Of a stretch of 64,000 bases of DNA, positions 18,597 to 32,219 are shown piece after piece. The notes under the pieces are model-generated. The model ran no database searches. It was not told the origin of the DNA and saw only the letters and a program-made list of their open reading frames with translations. The stretch is from Casuarius casuarius (taxonomy: Eukaryota; Chordata; Aves; Casuariiformes; Casuariidae), in NCBI GenBank assembly GCA_003342895.1, contig PTFA01000495.1, forward strand, positions 62,001 to 126,000, given 5' to 3'. The stretch's first letter is position 1. Each line of letters begins with the position of its first letter. The position numbers were made by a program, and so were the translations under genes.

Positions 18597-21274
18597 GTGG
18601 GTGAGATAGCAAACGAGTCTAAGTGTTCGCTGGACGTTGAGACTATGGCTTTGCTGGAGGCTGCCTTCCCACAGAGTTCACTTTGTTCTAAGTGCTTCTT
18701 TTGTGCTGACCTGTTCGGAAGATTGAGACAAACGCTTCTGGAATGCTCACCTTCCCTGCTGTTTTCTTTCTTAGAAATAGCACTTGCACAACCTTAATGT
18801 CAGGTGCCTGGCTAGGTACACGTGAACATCTCTTGGGAGGCAGCTCTTCTGAGAACTGGCCCTCGCTCTGCTGGATGACAGTGCATAGTGATTTTGCAAG
18901 GTCACCAAGACACTCTGACCACTTCAAATCCTTAAACCTGTTCTTCTGGTTTTAAACTTTTCTGTAGTCCTTGCTTTGCTACTTCTCTCTCCAGCCCGTT
19001 CCTCAGTGTTAGTGTGCTCATTTATTTTTGGTCATTATTGTTCTTGTTTGTCACAAATCTAGTTTCTCTCACATTGAGGTTTTTTTATATACTTTCCATC
19101 TTTTTTGTTTAAACATTGTATTTTCTGTTCCTGTTTGACATTTTGCAGTATAAGATTGTTGTGAGAAAGGTACCAAAACTCATCTTAGACTTCTGAAAAA
19201 ATAAATCAAGTTTCAAGATATTACAAGGTAATGTTATCCTGGTGTATGCAGCCTCTGCTTGGAGCACTGGGGCTGCATTGCGGACTTCAGTGTATATTTG
19301 CCTCAGAAGGGGCTGTCTTTTTGTGAAGTGCCGTACACATACCACTTTGCAGTTGGTTGCCATGTCAACCTCTGAATTGACTTTTTTTATTGAAAGGAGA
19401 GAAGGTAGGTGCATGAAGTCCATTGATCTCACTTGCCACCACTCTTTTCATTGCACCGAGCCTGCGTCTTCCTGTGAATGCTCTAATGTTAATGGAGGAT
19501 TACTTCTGTATCCAACCTTTGAGTTTTATTTCTTCTCCTATGTTCTCTACTGGGTTTCTTTGTATGGAACTGCAGTAGTCATCAAAAGGGAAAGGAGTGT
19601 CGTACGAAGACCAAATTGGAAAAGTCCGTGTACATGTGTGATCCTCTTTTTCTGTGATTCATATGTGGTAATGGATGCCTCTTCTAGGGAAGCTGTTGCC
19701 AGTAGAGAATCAGGTAAATAGGTTCTAGCATGGACCCAAGGCTTTGAAAAAGTGCGCTGGCGGTTAGATGAAGAGACTTGGAGGCCCAGAGCTTGTTTGC
19801 TAGGGATTTGTCTAGAGCTGTTAGCGGTGGAGATGGGAACTGGGTGGGGTCTCCGGAGAAATCCAAATTTAAGCCCAGCACTGTCACCCTTAGGTTGTCT
19901 CATTAGTCCTTTGGGTGATGCTCCAAGCTTTTTTTTCTTTCTTTTTTTTCTTTTTTTTTCTTTTTTTTTTTCCCCTGCCAGAAACATTTGAATTCTGTGT
20001 GCCACTAATGCTGCAAACTTTTGACTGAGTCTTGAGTATTTCCTCTACAGTGTAGCTGTTTGTGTATTGATGGGAGAAAAAGTGCTTCTGGGGAAAGATC
20101 AGGCTTTGGTTACTTTTTTCTTTCAGAAATCTGACTAGGTCTGTTAGACTCATCTGACTGATCTGAGTACCGCTTACAGTAATAAGTTGGAGCATTCAGT
20201 CTATGACAGCTTTGTATCAAAACTCTTTTGTAGGGTCTGGTTTGTTTGCCTCTGCTTGTAAGATTAGATCTCTTGTGCTGCCTGTGCCCAGGCAGAGGTA
20301 CTGGAGCTGGTTAGGTTGCTTCAGGTAGTGGTGAAAGGCAGCATAAAACTGTACTGAAACCAAAAACCAGACCAAACAAATCCTGATGAACAAGTGCTCA
20401 AATTCTTGTGTAAGTGCTTTGGACTTAGATGTTCCGAGTGGTACATTTTGTTGCAGCTGAATGAGCTTTCATATTCATAGTAGATGACAACTGTTTCCTT
20501 AAAACAAAGCACTTGATCACAAAGGCTTTTTCCATGTAGCTAGCACCAAGTTAATAGCAAGGATGCCAGAAAGATAGGTTTTCCGATGTTTTGTTTTTGT
20601 GGACCAGTGTGGGAACAGTGAATGGCAGTGACCCTGGTGCTTGCGCATTTTGTCCCCAAGCGGTGTTAACATTTGAACCTGTGTAGGCTGGACTATTTCA
20701 TTTGCACTGGTAACACTTGTGCCTGTTGAGACTCTGGCTGAGACATGAGCTCTGCATCAGGAAACTCTGATGTCCAGTATGTTAAGCTAGCCAGCTGTCA
20801 TGGGAACTCTCTCCCAGTGTCAAATATTCTGCTGTATAGCTTTGTGCTGTCGTAGTAATATAGATGTTGAAGCACTTCTACCCACAGGCTGTTGAAAGTC
20901 TGATTAAACTGGTGGCAATGGTGGGAAGAACTCGCAGAGTTTACAACCAGCCTTTCGCTGGGAAGGAAAGCTAGGGTTTGTGGTGGCTGAAGCTTTTGCT
21001 GGTGGTAACTACCTATCGAAGATGGTGTCGTCCACTGTGCCTCATTCTGTGTTTTTTCCTGTTTGCATGGTCTAGACCCAAGTAAGTGACCTTTGTAGTG
21101 CCGCTGGGGGAGTAAAGTGTCCAACTTGCTTTGTTAGCACTACGCTTTCACATTCAATTTAATTATCTCCTTCAGTTTAAATAATTTGTCAAGCAGTATG
21201 TGTAAGCACAACTCAGACACACTGAGTTTGGCTTTTATTACAGCTGTGTGAGCCCAGATGTTTGTTTATCACAG
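18597..21274 (+). other. Intron-like, contains a long pyrimidine tract
   Basis: A 159-codon frame at 19242-19721 has no recognisable domain and ends near a weak donor (GAATCAG, GTAAAT). A pure 49-nt pyrimidine tract at 19928-19976 precedes GCCAG and would be an excellent splice acceptor. The sequence after it is open for only about 15 codons. No gene can be asserted. Confidence 0.4.
19928..19976. repeat. Pure pyrimidine tract, 49 nt
   Basis: Alternating runs of T interrupted by single C, ending in TCCCCT, with no purine. It may act as a polypyrimidine tract or simply be a simple repeat. Confidence 0.85.
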
Positions 21275-21328
21275 AAGGAAACAGAAATGGAAGAAGGAAT
21301 GCAGACATCAGAGATGGCGAAGATCTGG
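21275..21328 (+). CDS. Candidate 54-nt phase-0 exon
   Basis: TGTTTGTTTATCACAG precedes 54 bases that read KETEMEEGMQTSEMAKIW without a stop, then CTGG followed by GTAAGC. Exactly 18 codons, phase 0 on both sides, so it would join in frame to the coding exon at 6942-7001, giving QRQQ-KETEME. The acidic, Met- and Glu-rich peptide resembles a normal coding sequence more than most chance frames, but I do not recognise it. An alternative upstream acceptor (CTTTTATTACAG, exon from 21244) gives another open frame, so the choice of frame is uncertain. Confidence 0.3.
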
Positions 21329-24300
21329 GTAAGCTTCCTAATGAAGTACTCTTTTTTTGGTTGTGTTCCAGCCTTGTTCTAGCTACCCACGTTAGGATGT
21401 ATTGCCTTCCAAGGAGACTCTGTTCGTGGGAACTGAGAATAAGCACCCTATATCTTTCTGCATACTGAATCTTGTTGTTTCATGGTTTCAGCATGATTGA
21501 TGAAGCCCTAACTCCTTGAAGTTAAAGATTTCGTGATACTTTTCACTACTATGCATCTCTTCTTAAAATCCTAGCTGCCTCTGTTGCAGAGGTACACTTG
21601 AAGGCCTGTCTGGTCTAGCCTATTCCAAAGACTTGAAATTCACAAAGCAAAGACAAAAACCTGACAATATAAAACAGTCATTTAGTTTAGCCTGCTCATT
21701 TGGTTCGGGAGTTCATTTTCGCTGTGCATCCTCTCAGATATGAGCTGAAATTCTTACCTGTGCATCTTTGGGGTTGTCCTTGTTGTGTTCTAGGCCCTGG
21801 TTCACAAAGTGCAGAACAGTAACTAGGAGTTCTTGTCGCATTTGGGAGCTATTAGTTATCTATGTTTCCCCTTCCTTTATTTAAAAAGAAAAGGGGGGGG
21901 GGGAGGAGGGGCTGTGGGACAGGAGGAAGTGTATATGCATGAGTTTCCTGCGGTACATCTGAAAATACCTGTTTCAAGGTGCATCTTTGTCTTTGTTTCT
22001 TGCTCTCGATAGTTGCAGGAAGTCTGAGTAGTATGTTGGCTTGTTCAGATGTAGCTTGTAATTGCCCATATTATAAGTTTTGACAGAGGATTTGTATAGT
22101 GGATAGCTGGACGAATAGAGAGCAAAGGAATCGGTGGAAACTTCTCTCTCCCTTCTGCGGATGAAGGCAATGTTTGCTCACGCAACAGCAGTATTCCCTC
22201 AAGATGGGAGCGGAAGGGGAAGTGCCAACCGCAAGTGCGGCACGTGCAGGACCTGCTCTGGGGTGAGATGTGCTTTGATAGAGCCCTTGGTGCACCTCCC
22301 TCCTGGGGTTGGCTGAGCATCCCTCAGGTTTTTCCCCTTGTTACAGAAAGCATTAAAATGTGCTGCCACCAAGGTATGTAGTCCAAGAAAGCCTGTAATT
22401 GAATTCCGCTTAGCAAGCGCATTCCGTTCCAGGCAGTAGGAAGAGCAAGTCTCTCTGTTTCAGCAGTGAACTTGTCCAGGAACTGCTGCTGTTTCTCTGT
22501 AGTGGATCCCTGCAGTTTCTTTCTGAAAAAAGTGCCAGTTCAGGCTTACATCAAAGCTGGCTTGAAAGCCTGGGTTAATTATGGACTTGCAGCACTCTGG
22601 TGTCCTTTAGGCAGACATTGGCTAGCGGCAGACCAGCAGCTGCCTTACTGGGGGATGTCTCGCAGTGGGATGGTGTGCACGCCAAAGCCCGCTGCCGGAG
22701 CACAGTGCGCTGACTCGAGTGGCGCACGCGGAACTGTGCTGCGGTTTGGGCTGGCGTCGGTCCAGCCAGCAGAGAGAGTGCTGTCTGTCTTCAAAGGTGT
22801 GATAGAAATCTCTGGATTGCCGTTAGCCGCATCAGCGGTCGTGCTACAATGATAAAAACGCTTTGTAAAGGCTGTGGTTGCAACTATGTCAAGACTGTCC
22901 TGACTGTGCTGGCTCTCCTCCCTGTTCCTGAGTCATAGCTCTGAAAGGATCTTGGTTTCCATCAAGGTCAATCTTTAGGTAGCTGGTTTATTTGCTGCCT
23001 CTACTGCTGCCTGCAGACTGCTCCAGGTGACTTGTCTAACTGAATTTTACAAGACTCGTCCTTTGTAGTAAAATAGTATATGGTGACTTGTTTAAGCTTC
23101 CCTTTAACAGAAACTGAATCAGTACAGGATTGCATGATGCATGGTTCTTTCCTAATAGTTGTTCCTTAATGTTCTTCCAGGCTGTTGTTGACTATGACTA
23201 GATGTGAGTGTACTCCAAAATACCTGAGCTGTACCAGTATTAATAGGATTTTTCTTTTTTCCAGGCTAAAATTAGGAAAGGCAGTAGTATTTATCTCCCT
23301 GATATTAGTATTTGTTTTCTATCCCCGTTAAGCCCTTCTCCAAACCTGAGATTGTGTTGGAGGTGACTTGGGCAGGTGTTGAACATGGTAAGCTATGAAC
23401 ATATCTGACATCTTTCCATGCTGTGGTAGCCTCAGAGGACATAGCAAAAGTTATTGTATCATGGCTGGCAGCAAGATTTTTATTTCTAAGGGAACAGAGG
23501 AAGCAGTGAACATCATGTTTGGGAGTTCTGTTCTGCTGCAGTGAAATATCTGAGAAATGGAAACTCATCTAACCATTCTCCCCAGAGAAGGTAATGGGGC
23601 TAGTTAAAGGCCAAGTCTTGAAACATCAGGCTCTGCCGTATGTTTGCTAACAGAGGCGGATGTTGATAATACACTAGGGCTGCTTGTCTGTGTCATCCCA
23701 TAGTGTCTCCTATTGCAAAAATAGCATATCAGTCAACATGGTAGCATCCTGTTCAGCCACCGGGCTGAGTCACTTGCGTTAAAGCTGGAAGGGACTATTA
23801 TGATGAAAGAGCATGGGCTTCTGCATGAGCAGTGCCTTTTTACTGGTTTTGATATTTTTATTTGCCATATCCGAAGCTTGCCTTGATTATCAGTTGTGAG
23901 GTCTGGAGTATATTTTTGCATTGGAATTTCCTCTAATTCTGTCTTGAAGGGGTCAGAAAGAATTTACAGGCTTAGAGCCAGCAAAATTGTCTTTAAATAG
24001 CATTCCGATGCGATAATCTTCCCTCTAAATGGAAGTTCTCTGTTTTCCTTGCAGAAAGCATGATTCGGGGCTTGGCAGTGGCATATTGGTGCTTTGGTAT
24101 TTCAGTAACACTCAATGAAAGTAATTGCAAGCACTGTGCCAGTGAGTCCACTTGAGTAAGTGTTTATGGTGTTACTGGTACATGTGTTTTGCTGTGTTTG
24201 CACTATTAAGAGGAGTAACATGTCAGAGTAATTGGCGTAACTGTTAATTCTGTCCTGGCTGTTGCTTTCGAACTGGGCAGTTCTGAGAATGTGCTTTGGG

Positions 24301-25095
24301 AATGGGTTGCAGCACAGCAAACAGCCATATTCCAGCAAGAGGCTGAGTATCTCTGAATGTCGCCTCCCATAATCATGAGATGAGGAAATTCTTGCGGTGG
24401 AAGATATTAAGTAATATTGAAAAGCTCTGGGGGAGGTATGCTTGCAGTTTCTGTCTTCTCTGACATAACTTGTATGCCCTGAACCTGCAACGTATTTAAG
24501 CGTGCTCTGGACTTGTGTAAACGGTTCACTTGCTGCTCAGAAAAAAACTCTTAAGCATGTGCCTAGCTTTGAACCTGGAAATAATCTTGCTGAAGTGCCT
24601 GTAATGCTGAAGTTGATCTAATGTTTTAGTGTGGATGACCAAGGTTTCCCATCTAAAAGGTTGGGATATATTTCCTGCTTTCCAAGTCCAGTTACTGATC
24701 AAATTCTCTAACAGGTGTGAGGCATTTTAGCTGCTTCAGTGGTTGGGACTAGAAGAGGACCTAAATGTAAAGATAACTGGCTTGCAGTCAGGGAAGGTGA
24801 TGGACTGCTGTGTAGGATTGTTTTTTGTTGACATTTCATAGATCAGTTTATTTTCCTCATTGGGAAGGTCTGTCAAATGAAACTGTAGCATTATTTGTTA
24901 AGCTTATTTCACTTTTCTTTTCTAGTAAGTCTATAGTTCCACTGACTTCTATTCTTGGATGCTTCCCTCTTATTTTTGTCAGTTAGATATCGTCTCTTAC
25001 CCACTTTTTCATGCTGCCAGCCTCGATACCGAGTTGTCAACTTCAAATATTAAAATTGAACAAAGTGCTATAAGAATGACTTTACTATATTTTTT
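21329..25095 (+). other. Intron-like sequence, no supported gene
   Basis: T/G-rich throughout, with a G run near 21893. At 23265-23348 a good acceptor (TTTTTTCCAG) is followed by an open stretch to a weak GTGACT. A few bases near 23785 (GCTGGAAGGGACTATTATGA) recall an old reptilian repeat, but the match is too short. Nothing else is supported. Confidence 0.45.
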
Positions 25096-25126
25096 TTGTT
25101 AATTATTGAAACAGTTCAAAAGCTTG

Positions 25127-25140
25127 ATGCAAATGCAAAT
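25127..25140 (+). promoter_or_regulatory. Two overlapping octamer motifs
   Basis: ATGCAAATGCAAAT holds two exact ATGCAAAT octamers sharing two bases. The octamer is the classic POU-domain (Oct) site. The exact 14-mer would be rare by chance, but function is not shown. Confidence 0.4.
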
Positions 25141-28100
25141 GACACACAGCTGCATACCTCAGAAGGATTTTTTTTCCAGAGTGAACTTAACCTGGAAAAC
25201 GGAGGACCTGGGAGCAAATTTGGATTTCCTTTGGAAATAGGAGGTGGTCGTTCTAGCATTGAAGCATGGGGTTTAAGATTGCTGATTTGCCTGGTCCTGG
25301 GGAATGAGAATTTGGTCATTTTTCCTAGGGTGCTGCATTTTTTGATGTGGCGTAAAGATGATTACTCTAAGTATTTTCTCATTGTTTCCTACTGAGTCCT
25401 AGTTAATGTAGGTAAACACTTCTAATGTGCTGTTTGATTTGTTTTTTAAAAAAAATCTGCACATAAAACATCTGAATTGATTTTTGTGGTATTCTGGAGG
25501 TTTTATGTGCGTAATATGATACAGTGTCTTTAGGTGCCTACTTACAATGTTGGTAAGCAGAGGAGGATCTGTTCTGGGATTTCTGTGCACGTGGCAGGAA
25601 GGATGGAGCTGGGAGGAAACTGCTCTTGAGCTTTTCATGACCTGCAGCCAGAGCATGAGCTGTGCTTGGAGTAAAGGAGAGCGCAGCTGAGGCTTCCTCA
25701 CCTCTGCTCCAGCAAATGCAGGCCTATGTATATACACAATGAAGCCAATGTGCAGCAGAGTTGACTAAAAATATTTGTATTGCAGAGTTCTGGCTCATGC
25801 TAGGCTTTCCCTACTCTTATCTCCAGAAGTAAAACTCTGCCCTAAAAGAAGTTTGAGGACTGTCAACATATGTCAACAGTGAAACCTAGAGGAGTAATTG
25901 AATCCTGATTTCAGAAAATGACTTGGAGTCTGAAGGCATGCTGAGAAAAAACTTCTGCCAAGGTGGTGAAAGGAACCAGCAGTTGTGAGGAAAAAGAAAA
26001 TCATTAGCTTTCGTATTGTGTAAGTACCAAAGTGAGGCTGTGATTGGATGAGGGGAGGTCAGTGTTGCAGAGCTTAATTAAAACGATTGTATCCTGTGCC
26101 ACCAAAGAGCATTGCATCTGACTTCTCTTGGTCAGGGCTAGAGGAGAAGGGCTGAAGTGACAGTGATGTACTTGCATGCAGGATCTCCAATGCAGCTCCT
26201 GCTAGAGCTGCACTGAGAGCAATTCCATAGAACTTTGAGAGGAAAAAGCCCGATGCACGCAGTTCTGCTGACTTGGCCCTATTCTGTTGTGTCTGGGAAA
26301 ATGGCTTTCTTGGGGCTGCAGCTGAGAAGAACGGTGATGATTGGTAGAAAACAAAGCAGCATGTGTACAGCTGTTGATCAGAGGAAAATACTATGGTGCC
26401 AATTGCACTTTGCAGGAATTTTCCCTGTTATGATCTTGTTATCTATGCGTTTAGAAATGGATATAATAGTATTAGTCATGATTCTCTTAAAAACACAATG
26501 GATTGAGTGGGAGTGAGAGCTTGTTGCAAGGTGGTAGCCCTGGAGCAGACACAGCTTTCTGAAGTCTTGTGTGTTCAGCAAGAGCAAAGGGAGAAAAGAC
26601 CCATGCCCCTTACCTTGTACTGGTACTCAAAACACTGAAACTTGTCTTCTGCCCCAACGTGAGCAGAAAGGAGGGAAAGACCTTCCCCCCACGTGCACGC
26701 ACACAGCTCGTGCGCATGCATGCAGGTGAAAGGAAAGCAGAGTCGGGTGAGGGCTGGAGCAAGCTGGGGGTGGTCTGAAGCACCAGCCCTCAAGTGCTGA
26801 TACCCTTGACACTGGTCCAGCTGTCTTTGGTAGTGTTTGGAGTTACCTATAAATGAAGATTTCCAAGCAGTTTCCTACCTGCTTCCTTTCATTGGTGAAT
26901 AAGATTCCCTGTTATTGCATAGGCATCTTATCTGCTCTGTTCTTGTGCTTTCACTCAAGGTTGAGGAGGTATAAACTCTGGCACTGGGCCTGCTGGACTA
27001 TTTGGCGTCTGATATTAAAGCTCAGACAACTCGAGACCTGAGTTCCCTGCAAAGCAGTTGTGTGTGCCTTTAGGCTCTTGTTTCCTGCAGACTGCCATGG
27101 GGGGGGGGACGACAGTGGACTAAACAGAGCTGTTGTCTTGGTGCACAAGAGTCTGTGTCTCGGTGCAGAGTCAGAAGCAGCTTAGCAGCACTATCTTGGG
27201 ACCATTGGATTCAGGATGGTTGTTGCATGTCGCTAGGCTGCAGCAGCAACTTGGACTCGGCTATTAATTCATTCATGAAGAGGAGTATTCACATTAACAC
27301 AATCCGAAAGACTCGGAAGTGAATGTTAAGCTCATCTCTTGCACTGAAGAGAGAAATATCGACAGTTCAGTGTCTTGTTCCTGTTCGGTTTAGTCATTCA
27401 TCTCAGGTCTGGAAGCGAGAAGAACCATTTCATACTCCTGATAAAATCAGATTTCTGTGACAGATTACTCAATCAGCAAGGCTGGGATCTCTCCGATTAA
27501 GCAATTTTATTGAAAGGAAAACCCAGGTTGTTTCAGGAGGCATTTATTGGCTTTTGCATGAAGCAATTAACTCTATTTTTGAATCTCAATGCATGAAGTG
27601 GTTGTGTAGCTTTTGGAGACCACCCTTCAGGGATGGGGTGTTCTGCTGGAGGACGAACCGCTTCCGTGGCGCTAGGGCAGTTAGCATGCCAGTTAATCGT
27701 GCAGCAGACGGCACTGGGAGTACGAGAGCATGAAAGCCCCCGGGGATGCCAAAGGCTGGCGGAGAGCCTGCCACAGAGACCCTTGTACAGTACAAAATCA
27801 TTTTAGCTCAGTGGTGGGTTTTCTCCCCCACTCTCCTCTCCCAGGACTATATTAGATTCTCCTTGAATGCAGAAAGGGTTCCCAGTTTTGTGGTTAAAAT
27901 CCCCATGCAAGTCTCTGAAAGTGCTCTGAAGTGCACCTGCATTTCCACAGATCGCTTTTGCAGAAAACAAGAGGCTCAGGATTGTGTTACTAAGCAACCC
28001 AGACTTGTAAATAATTTCTTGGTGCAGAGGCATTTTTAATACTCCAAGGAGAGAAATAGAAAACTTGCATTTTGCAATGCCCAGCAATGTAGGAATGTTC

Positions 28101-31100
28101 ATTAATGGAGCACAACAGTCTGAGTTGGATCCATCTCCAGCAGATTGTGCAAAAATCCATACAGAAAAGGAAATACCAATACCAATATATCAGTTTTAAA
28201 GCTGCTGCCACATCATGACAAGTGCAGGGAGACTGACCAAAAGATCACTGTAGTTTTCTGTTTGAGGTGTTCTTAAACTCATCCCCAAATACTGTGCTCT
28301 TAAAGTAGCAGGATCCTGTGTCCTTTTAAAGGATAATGCGCTTCCTGGGCTAACCCATCTGACTCAAAGCTGGTACAGTCATTCTTGGTGACTTCCCTTG
28401 ACACGGCTTTCGAGCAAGCTCAGAAAACTGCTGTATTGGAACATGCTTCCTCCTTGCGAAGCTCTGACAGCTGTAAACTCCTCTCCCACTGTACAAAGTA
28501 TGTCTGGCTGTACCTAGGAAAGTTTATTCTGTAACTGCTTTTTATAGATTTCATAATCCTAACTGAAATTATGTAATGCTAGTACCTGAAAACCTAACAC
28601 TTGCGCTGCTTATGGTGATCACTGGAGCGTAGGCACATGTGACGTGTGCAAGAGACATGAGAAACTAGCTCAGGTTCTGGGGAGGGAAGACAAAAGGAGT
28701 GAGAAACAGAAGGGTTTTGTTGTTGTTGCTGTCTTTAGTTGCATGCATGACTGGTTACTCTGTTTGGGGCAGTGCTCTGGTGCTTGTCTGCATGCCTCCT
28801 CTTGCTCCTGTGATAAATGCACTTTGCCCTTTGCAAGACCAAACTTTCCTTCTGATTTCCAGGACTGCCCTTCCTACTACACCTGGAAATATGAGTAATT
28901 TCCTTGTCTGGCTCTTTCTTTCTCCAGCACAAGATGGTTGGCTTTCACAGGGTGCTGGTCTCTGCTGCAAATGGGAAGTCAGAGGGAAGGCCTGAGGGAT
29001 GGGGAGAGGAGTACTCAAACTGGAGAAAATCATGCATTTTTCTTCAGTTCCTAGCTTAGTGAGTGTGGGGATACTGGCTTTTCTGGATGCTAAGATGACT
29101 TTATACTGTTCTTGCCTTTAAAATGGGTAATGTGCAATGATTAAGTCACTTTTTACACTGCCAGAATGATGTAAAAGAGCATAATTATGCCAATTTATGA
29201 GAAGTCCAATTTATGAGAATTGGACTCCTTCTCTTGCATCTAAATTCTTTTTTCCCCTGTTTTGCGCTGGTAGTAATCAGCGTGGTCCTTCACTGAATGA
29301 AGATTGGGTTTATGTAAAGTGGGTTTGTGTAAACATGCGCACAGCTTGACCTTGAAGAGTTTGTATGCACCCTTTCAGTTGATAAGGGATGATTGACTAG
29401 TGTGCCAGTATAGTTAACTTGGAGATTGGTAATGGGCCACGTGTTTCCTAGAGGAGGCTGGCTGTTGTAGTTTAAGATGTTGAAAGGAACTTGATTAAGG
29501 AAATAGTGAGAGAGAGAACTACAGAGCAAAAAGACATCCCCCCCCCCACACACACACTGCTTAATTATGAGCATTAGCTGGAGGAGTGATGGAAAAGAGT
29601 TGTAAAGCTTTCCTTTCATGTGACTGCCTGATGCCCTAGAGAGATTTTTTTTCTTTGCTCTTTTATCTTTATAACGAGGATCATCTTGTATTTTGGTCTA
29701 ATAGCTGCAGCTTAAGTAATTTGTATAATAGTTGATAATAGCAACTTATGCAAAGCAGGAAGCATGTACCTAGTGAAGTGAGAATGTATTGGCCTTCCTT
29801 GCAAAGACAAAATTAAACAGATGTCTCTAAAACAACTTGAGTGGAAGAAAGGAAAACAGACAGCTAGGTGGTCTGTAGCATGACTAAATATCTACAATGT
29901 TCTTTTTATTCATTATATATAACATGGTGAGAAGGGAAAGACATGCTCCATGGTAAAAGAGGTGTTCAACTGCATTTTGGAAGAGTTGATGGCTACACAG
30001 CAGGAAGCTTTGACCCTTCCTTATTAAGGTTATTAGGCAAAATCCAGTTGTCGGTCTAAGTGGGTAGGGTCGATGTCAGTCACTCTTTGCTCTGTCTTGT
30101 TCATACGAAAGGATGCAGGCTTCTGCATGTCTTGAAGCTGATTCTAAAGCTGTCCTTCAGAATCTGGATTTCTCTAGAAGTATATGCTGGGATTCTGTCC
30201 TCAAGGGTATCCCTGCGCTGGCAACTAGTCACATTATCTCCCTACATTTGCTAAACCCCCTGAAGGGGACTGGTTAGAGCTTAGTGCTCAGTGGCGCACT
30301 GGTCAGCGTTGGAAGGATGAGGCCTCCTTTTCAGGTCTTTGAGGGTGATTACTTCCTAAAGCAGCTAATGAACCTGATTTCCTGAAAAATGCTTTCCTTT
30401 GTGTCTGTGGAGTGCCCAGTTGCACAAGTATTGTACAGCAAGTTCGGTAAGAAGCGAAGGGGGAGCGTGAACATCTGTGCAGCGTTAGACACTTTGGGAT
30501 AGCTCATTGGTGCATGAGTGGGGTTGAGTCTAAATGGGGAAGCCAGATTTAAACTAATGTACACAGGGAAGATGGAGGGGTTTAAATTGACTCAGGATCT
30601 ATCCCAAAGACTCGAGGACTGATTTGCTCCTGCTTTTTTGTGGAATGATTAAATTGTACAGCATTTCTATTTTAGCTATTGGTCTACAGAGGTCTAGTCA
30701 CTCAGGATGAAATAATCTTATAATGAGGTGAACAATGAAAAACCCAGCTATGAGGCAGTGCTAGGATGAACTACTGGCCAGTGTCTGATAGTGCGAGTTA
30801 GGATGTGGATCCTGACATGCACCTGCTCACCTTGGGCATTGACTGAACAACATGTGCTCCAGTTTTTGGAGTAGGTTTTGCAGGTCCCTGGCCTTGAACA
30901 CAGATTTATTACTTTGAGATGTTCAGCTAATGCATTTGGATCTCTCTAGCTCTCAAGTGTTCTCTTGATATCAAATACTACACATCTGCTCTGGGGAAGC
31001 GTCATAGTAGTATGGACCAGTCCTGGGATTTGAAGCTTGCTTGTTAATACAGATGCTTCAGGATCACTTTCCTGAGCTTATATTAGCATAGAGTTCAAAA

Positions 31101-32102
31101 GGGGTATGAATACCCATATCAATTCCCCTTCTCCCCTTTTCTCCTTTCTCTTCAAATAGCAACATCAGTTACTGAGCAAGTTCTCCTGGACTGCAGAGCA
31201 TCTCGTTGATATGTCAGCCCTATGGCTGTATCGTGTTGGGGATACAAGGCCATTACTTTGTTAATGGGGGGAGCAATCTAGCCGGGGGTGGGGGGGAAGT
31301 CTTATACAACACTGAAAATAATGTATTTCTTTTCTCTGAGGAAACAAAAGGAAAAAAGTGCTTCAAGCCCAGGATTGGGATTTAATCTTTGAACCGCAAA
31401 ATGTGGAAGAAAGGTACTTTTATTGAAGGAGTTTGAGAGAAAAATCACCTAACAAGAGTAGTGTTCATACTGTTGGTCCTTGAAATTTAGGCCAGGGAAA
31501 ACCTGCAGAGCTGCAGATGTTTGCCTTCATTAATCTTGTTGCAGGGATCTTCATTTACAGTCAGGGAATGACGTGCACATGTACAGTTTGGGGGTAGCAT
31601 ATAAAAGCCATCAATCAAATGGAAAAAGTCAAACAGTAAGGTCAGGAGGGAGAAAATTCTACTTAAGATTCTTTTCTTGCCTTCTAATTTTTTTACACCT
31701 TCTTGAGGGAAATAGGCTTATGTTCTCCTGCTGCCCAGTGCAACTGCAGGATAGAAATCTAATTACAGAAAATTTCAAATTTCTCTGAATTATGGAGCTC
31801 AGAAATTAATATCTTAAACTGAGATTTGAAATAAAATTTAAGGGAGTCGGCAACACTTCTTACAGCTGTAGAATATGACTAGAATGCAAAGTAAAACGAA
31901 AACATCTGCATCTCCTGTTCTTATCTATATAAGTGGGGTGGGATAGCATGGGTGGTTGGGTGTTAGGCCTGGTGGTTTCCCTGTTTATGGCAGCGCTAAC
32001 ACGGCTGAGAGAAGGACGGCAGAACAGGCACCACGCAGACTTCACGTGTTGTGCTGTGAACTAGCCACGTCTGCAATCTTGAATCCGGTTTCTGTGATCC
32101 AG
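25141..32102 (+). other. Intron-like sequence, no supported gene
   Basis: The plus strand remains T/G-rich. There is a 16-bp imperfect tandem repeat at 29190-29221 (CCAATTTATGAGAA core), and C and G runs occur at about 27101, 29537 and 31290. I find no exon with convincing signals at both ends and no mobile element. Confidence 0.5.
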
Positions 32103-32219
32103 GCTCCTCTTGCGAGCAAGTTTCCCAAGCGCACAAAGCCCCTGGGTGGTGGCAGTGGAGGGGAGAGCGGGCGCCGCTGCCGCCGGTGCTCAGGCCACTG
32201 CTGGAAGCGCTGAAGCGAG
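32103..32219 (+). CDS. Candidate exon in a local CpG-rich patch
   Basis: TTTCTGTGATCCAG precedes 117 GC-rich bases ending at GCGAG followed by GTGGGG. Two frames are long: one open throughout (LLLRASFPSAQSPWVVAVEG, then Ala/Gly-rich), the other ending at a stop (APLASKFPKRTKPLGGGSGG, then Arg/Cys-rich). The length is a multiple of three. High GC lowers the chance of stops, so open frames mean little. It could be an alternative exon, a leader exon or simply a GC-rich patch. Confidence 0.15.

Noticed and set aside
23780..23815. GCTGGAAGGGACTATTATGA, like the start of an old reptilian interspersed repeat
   Set aside because: The similarity does not continue beyond about 20 bases.
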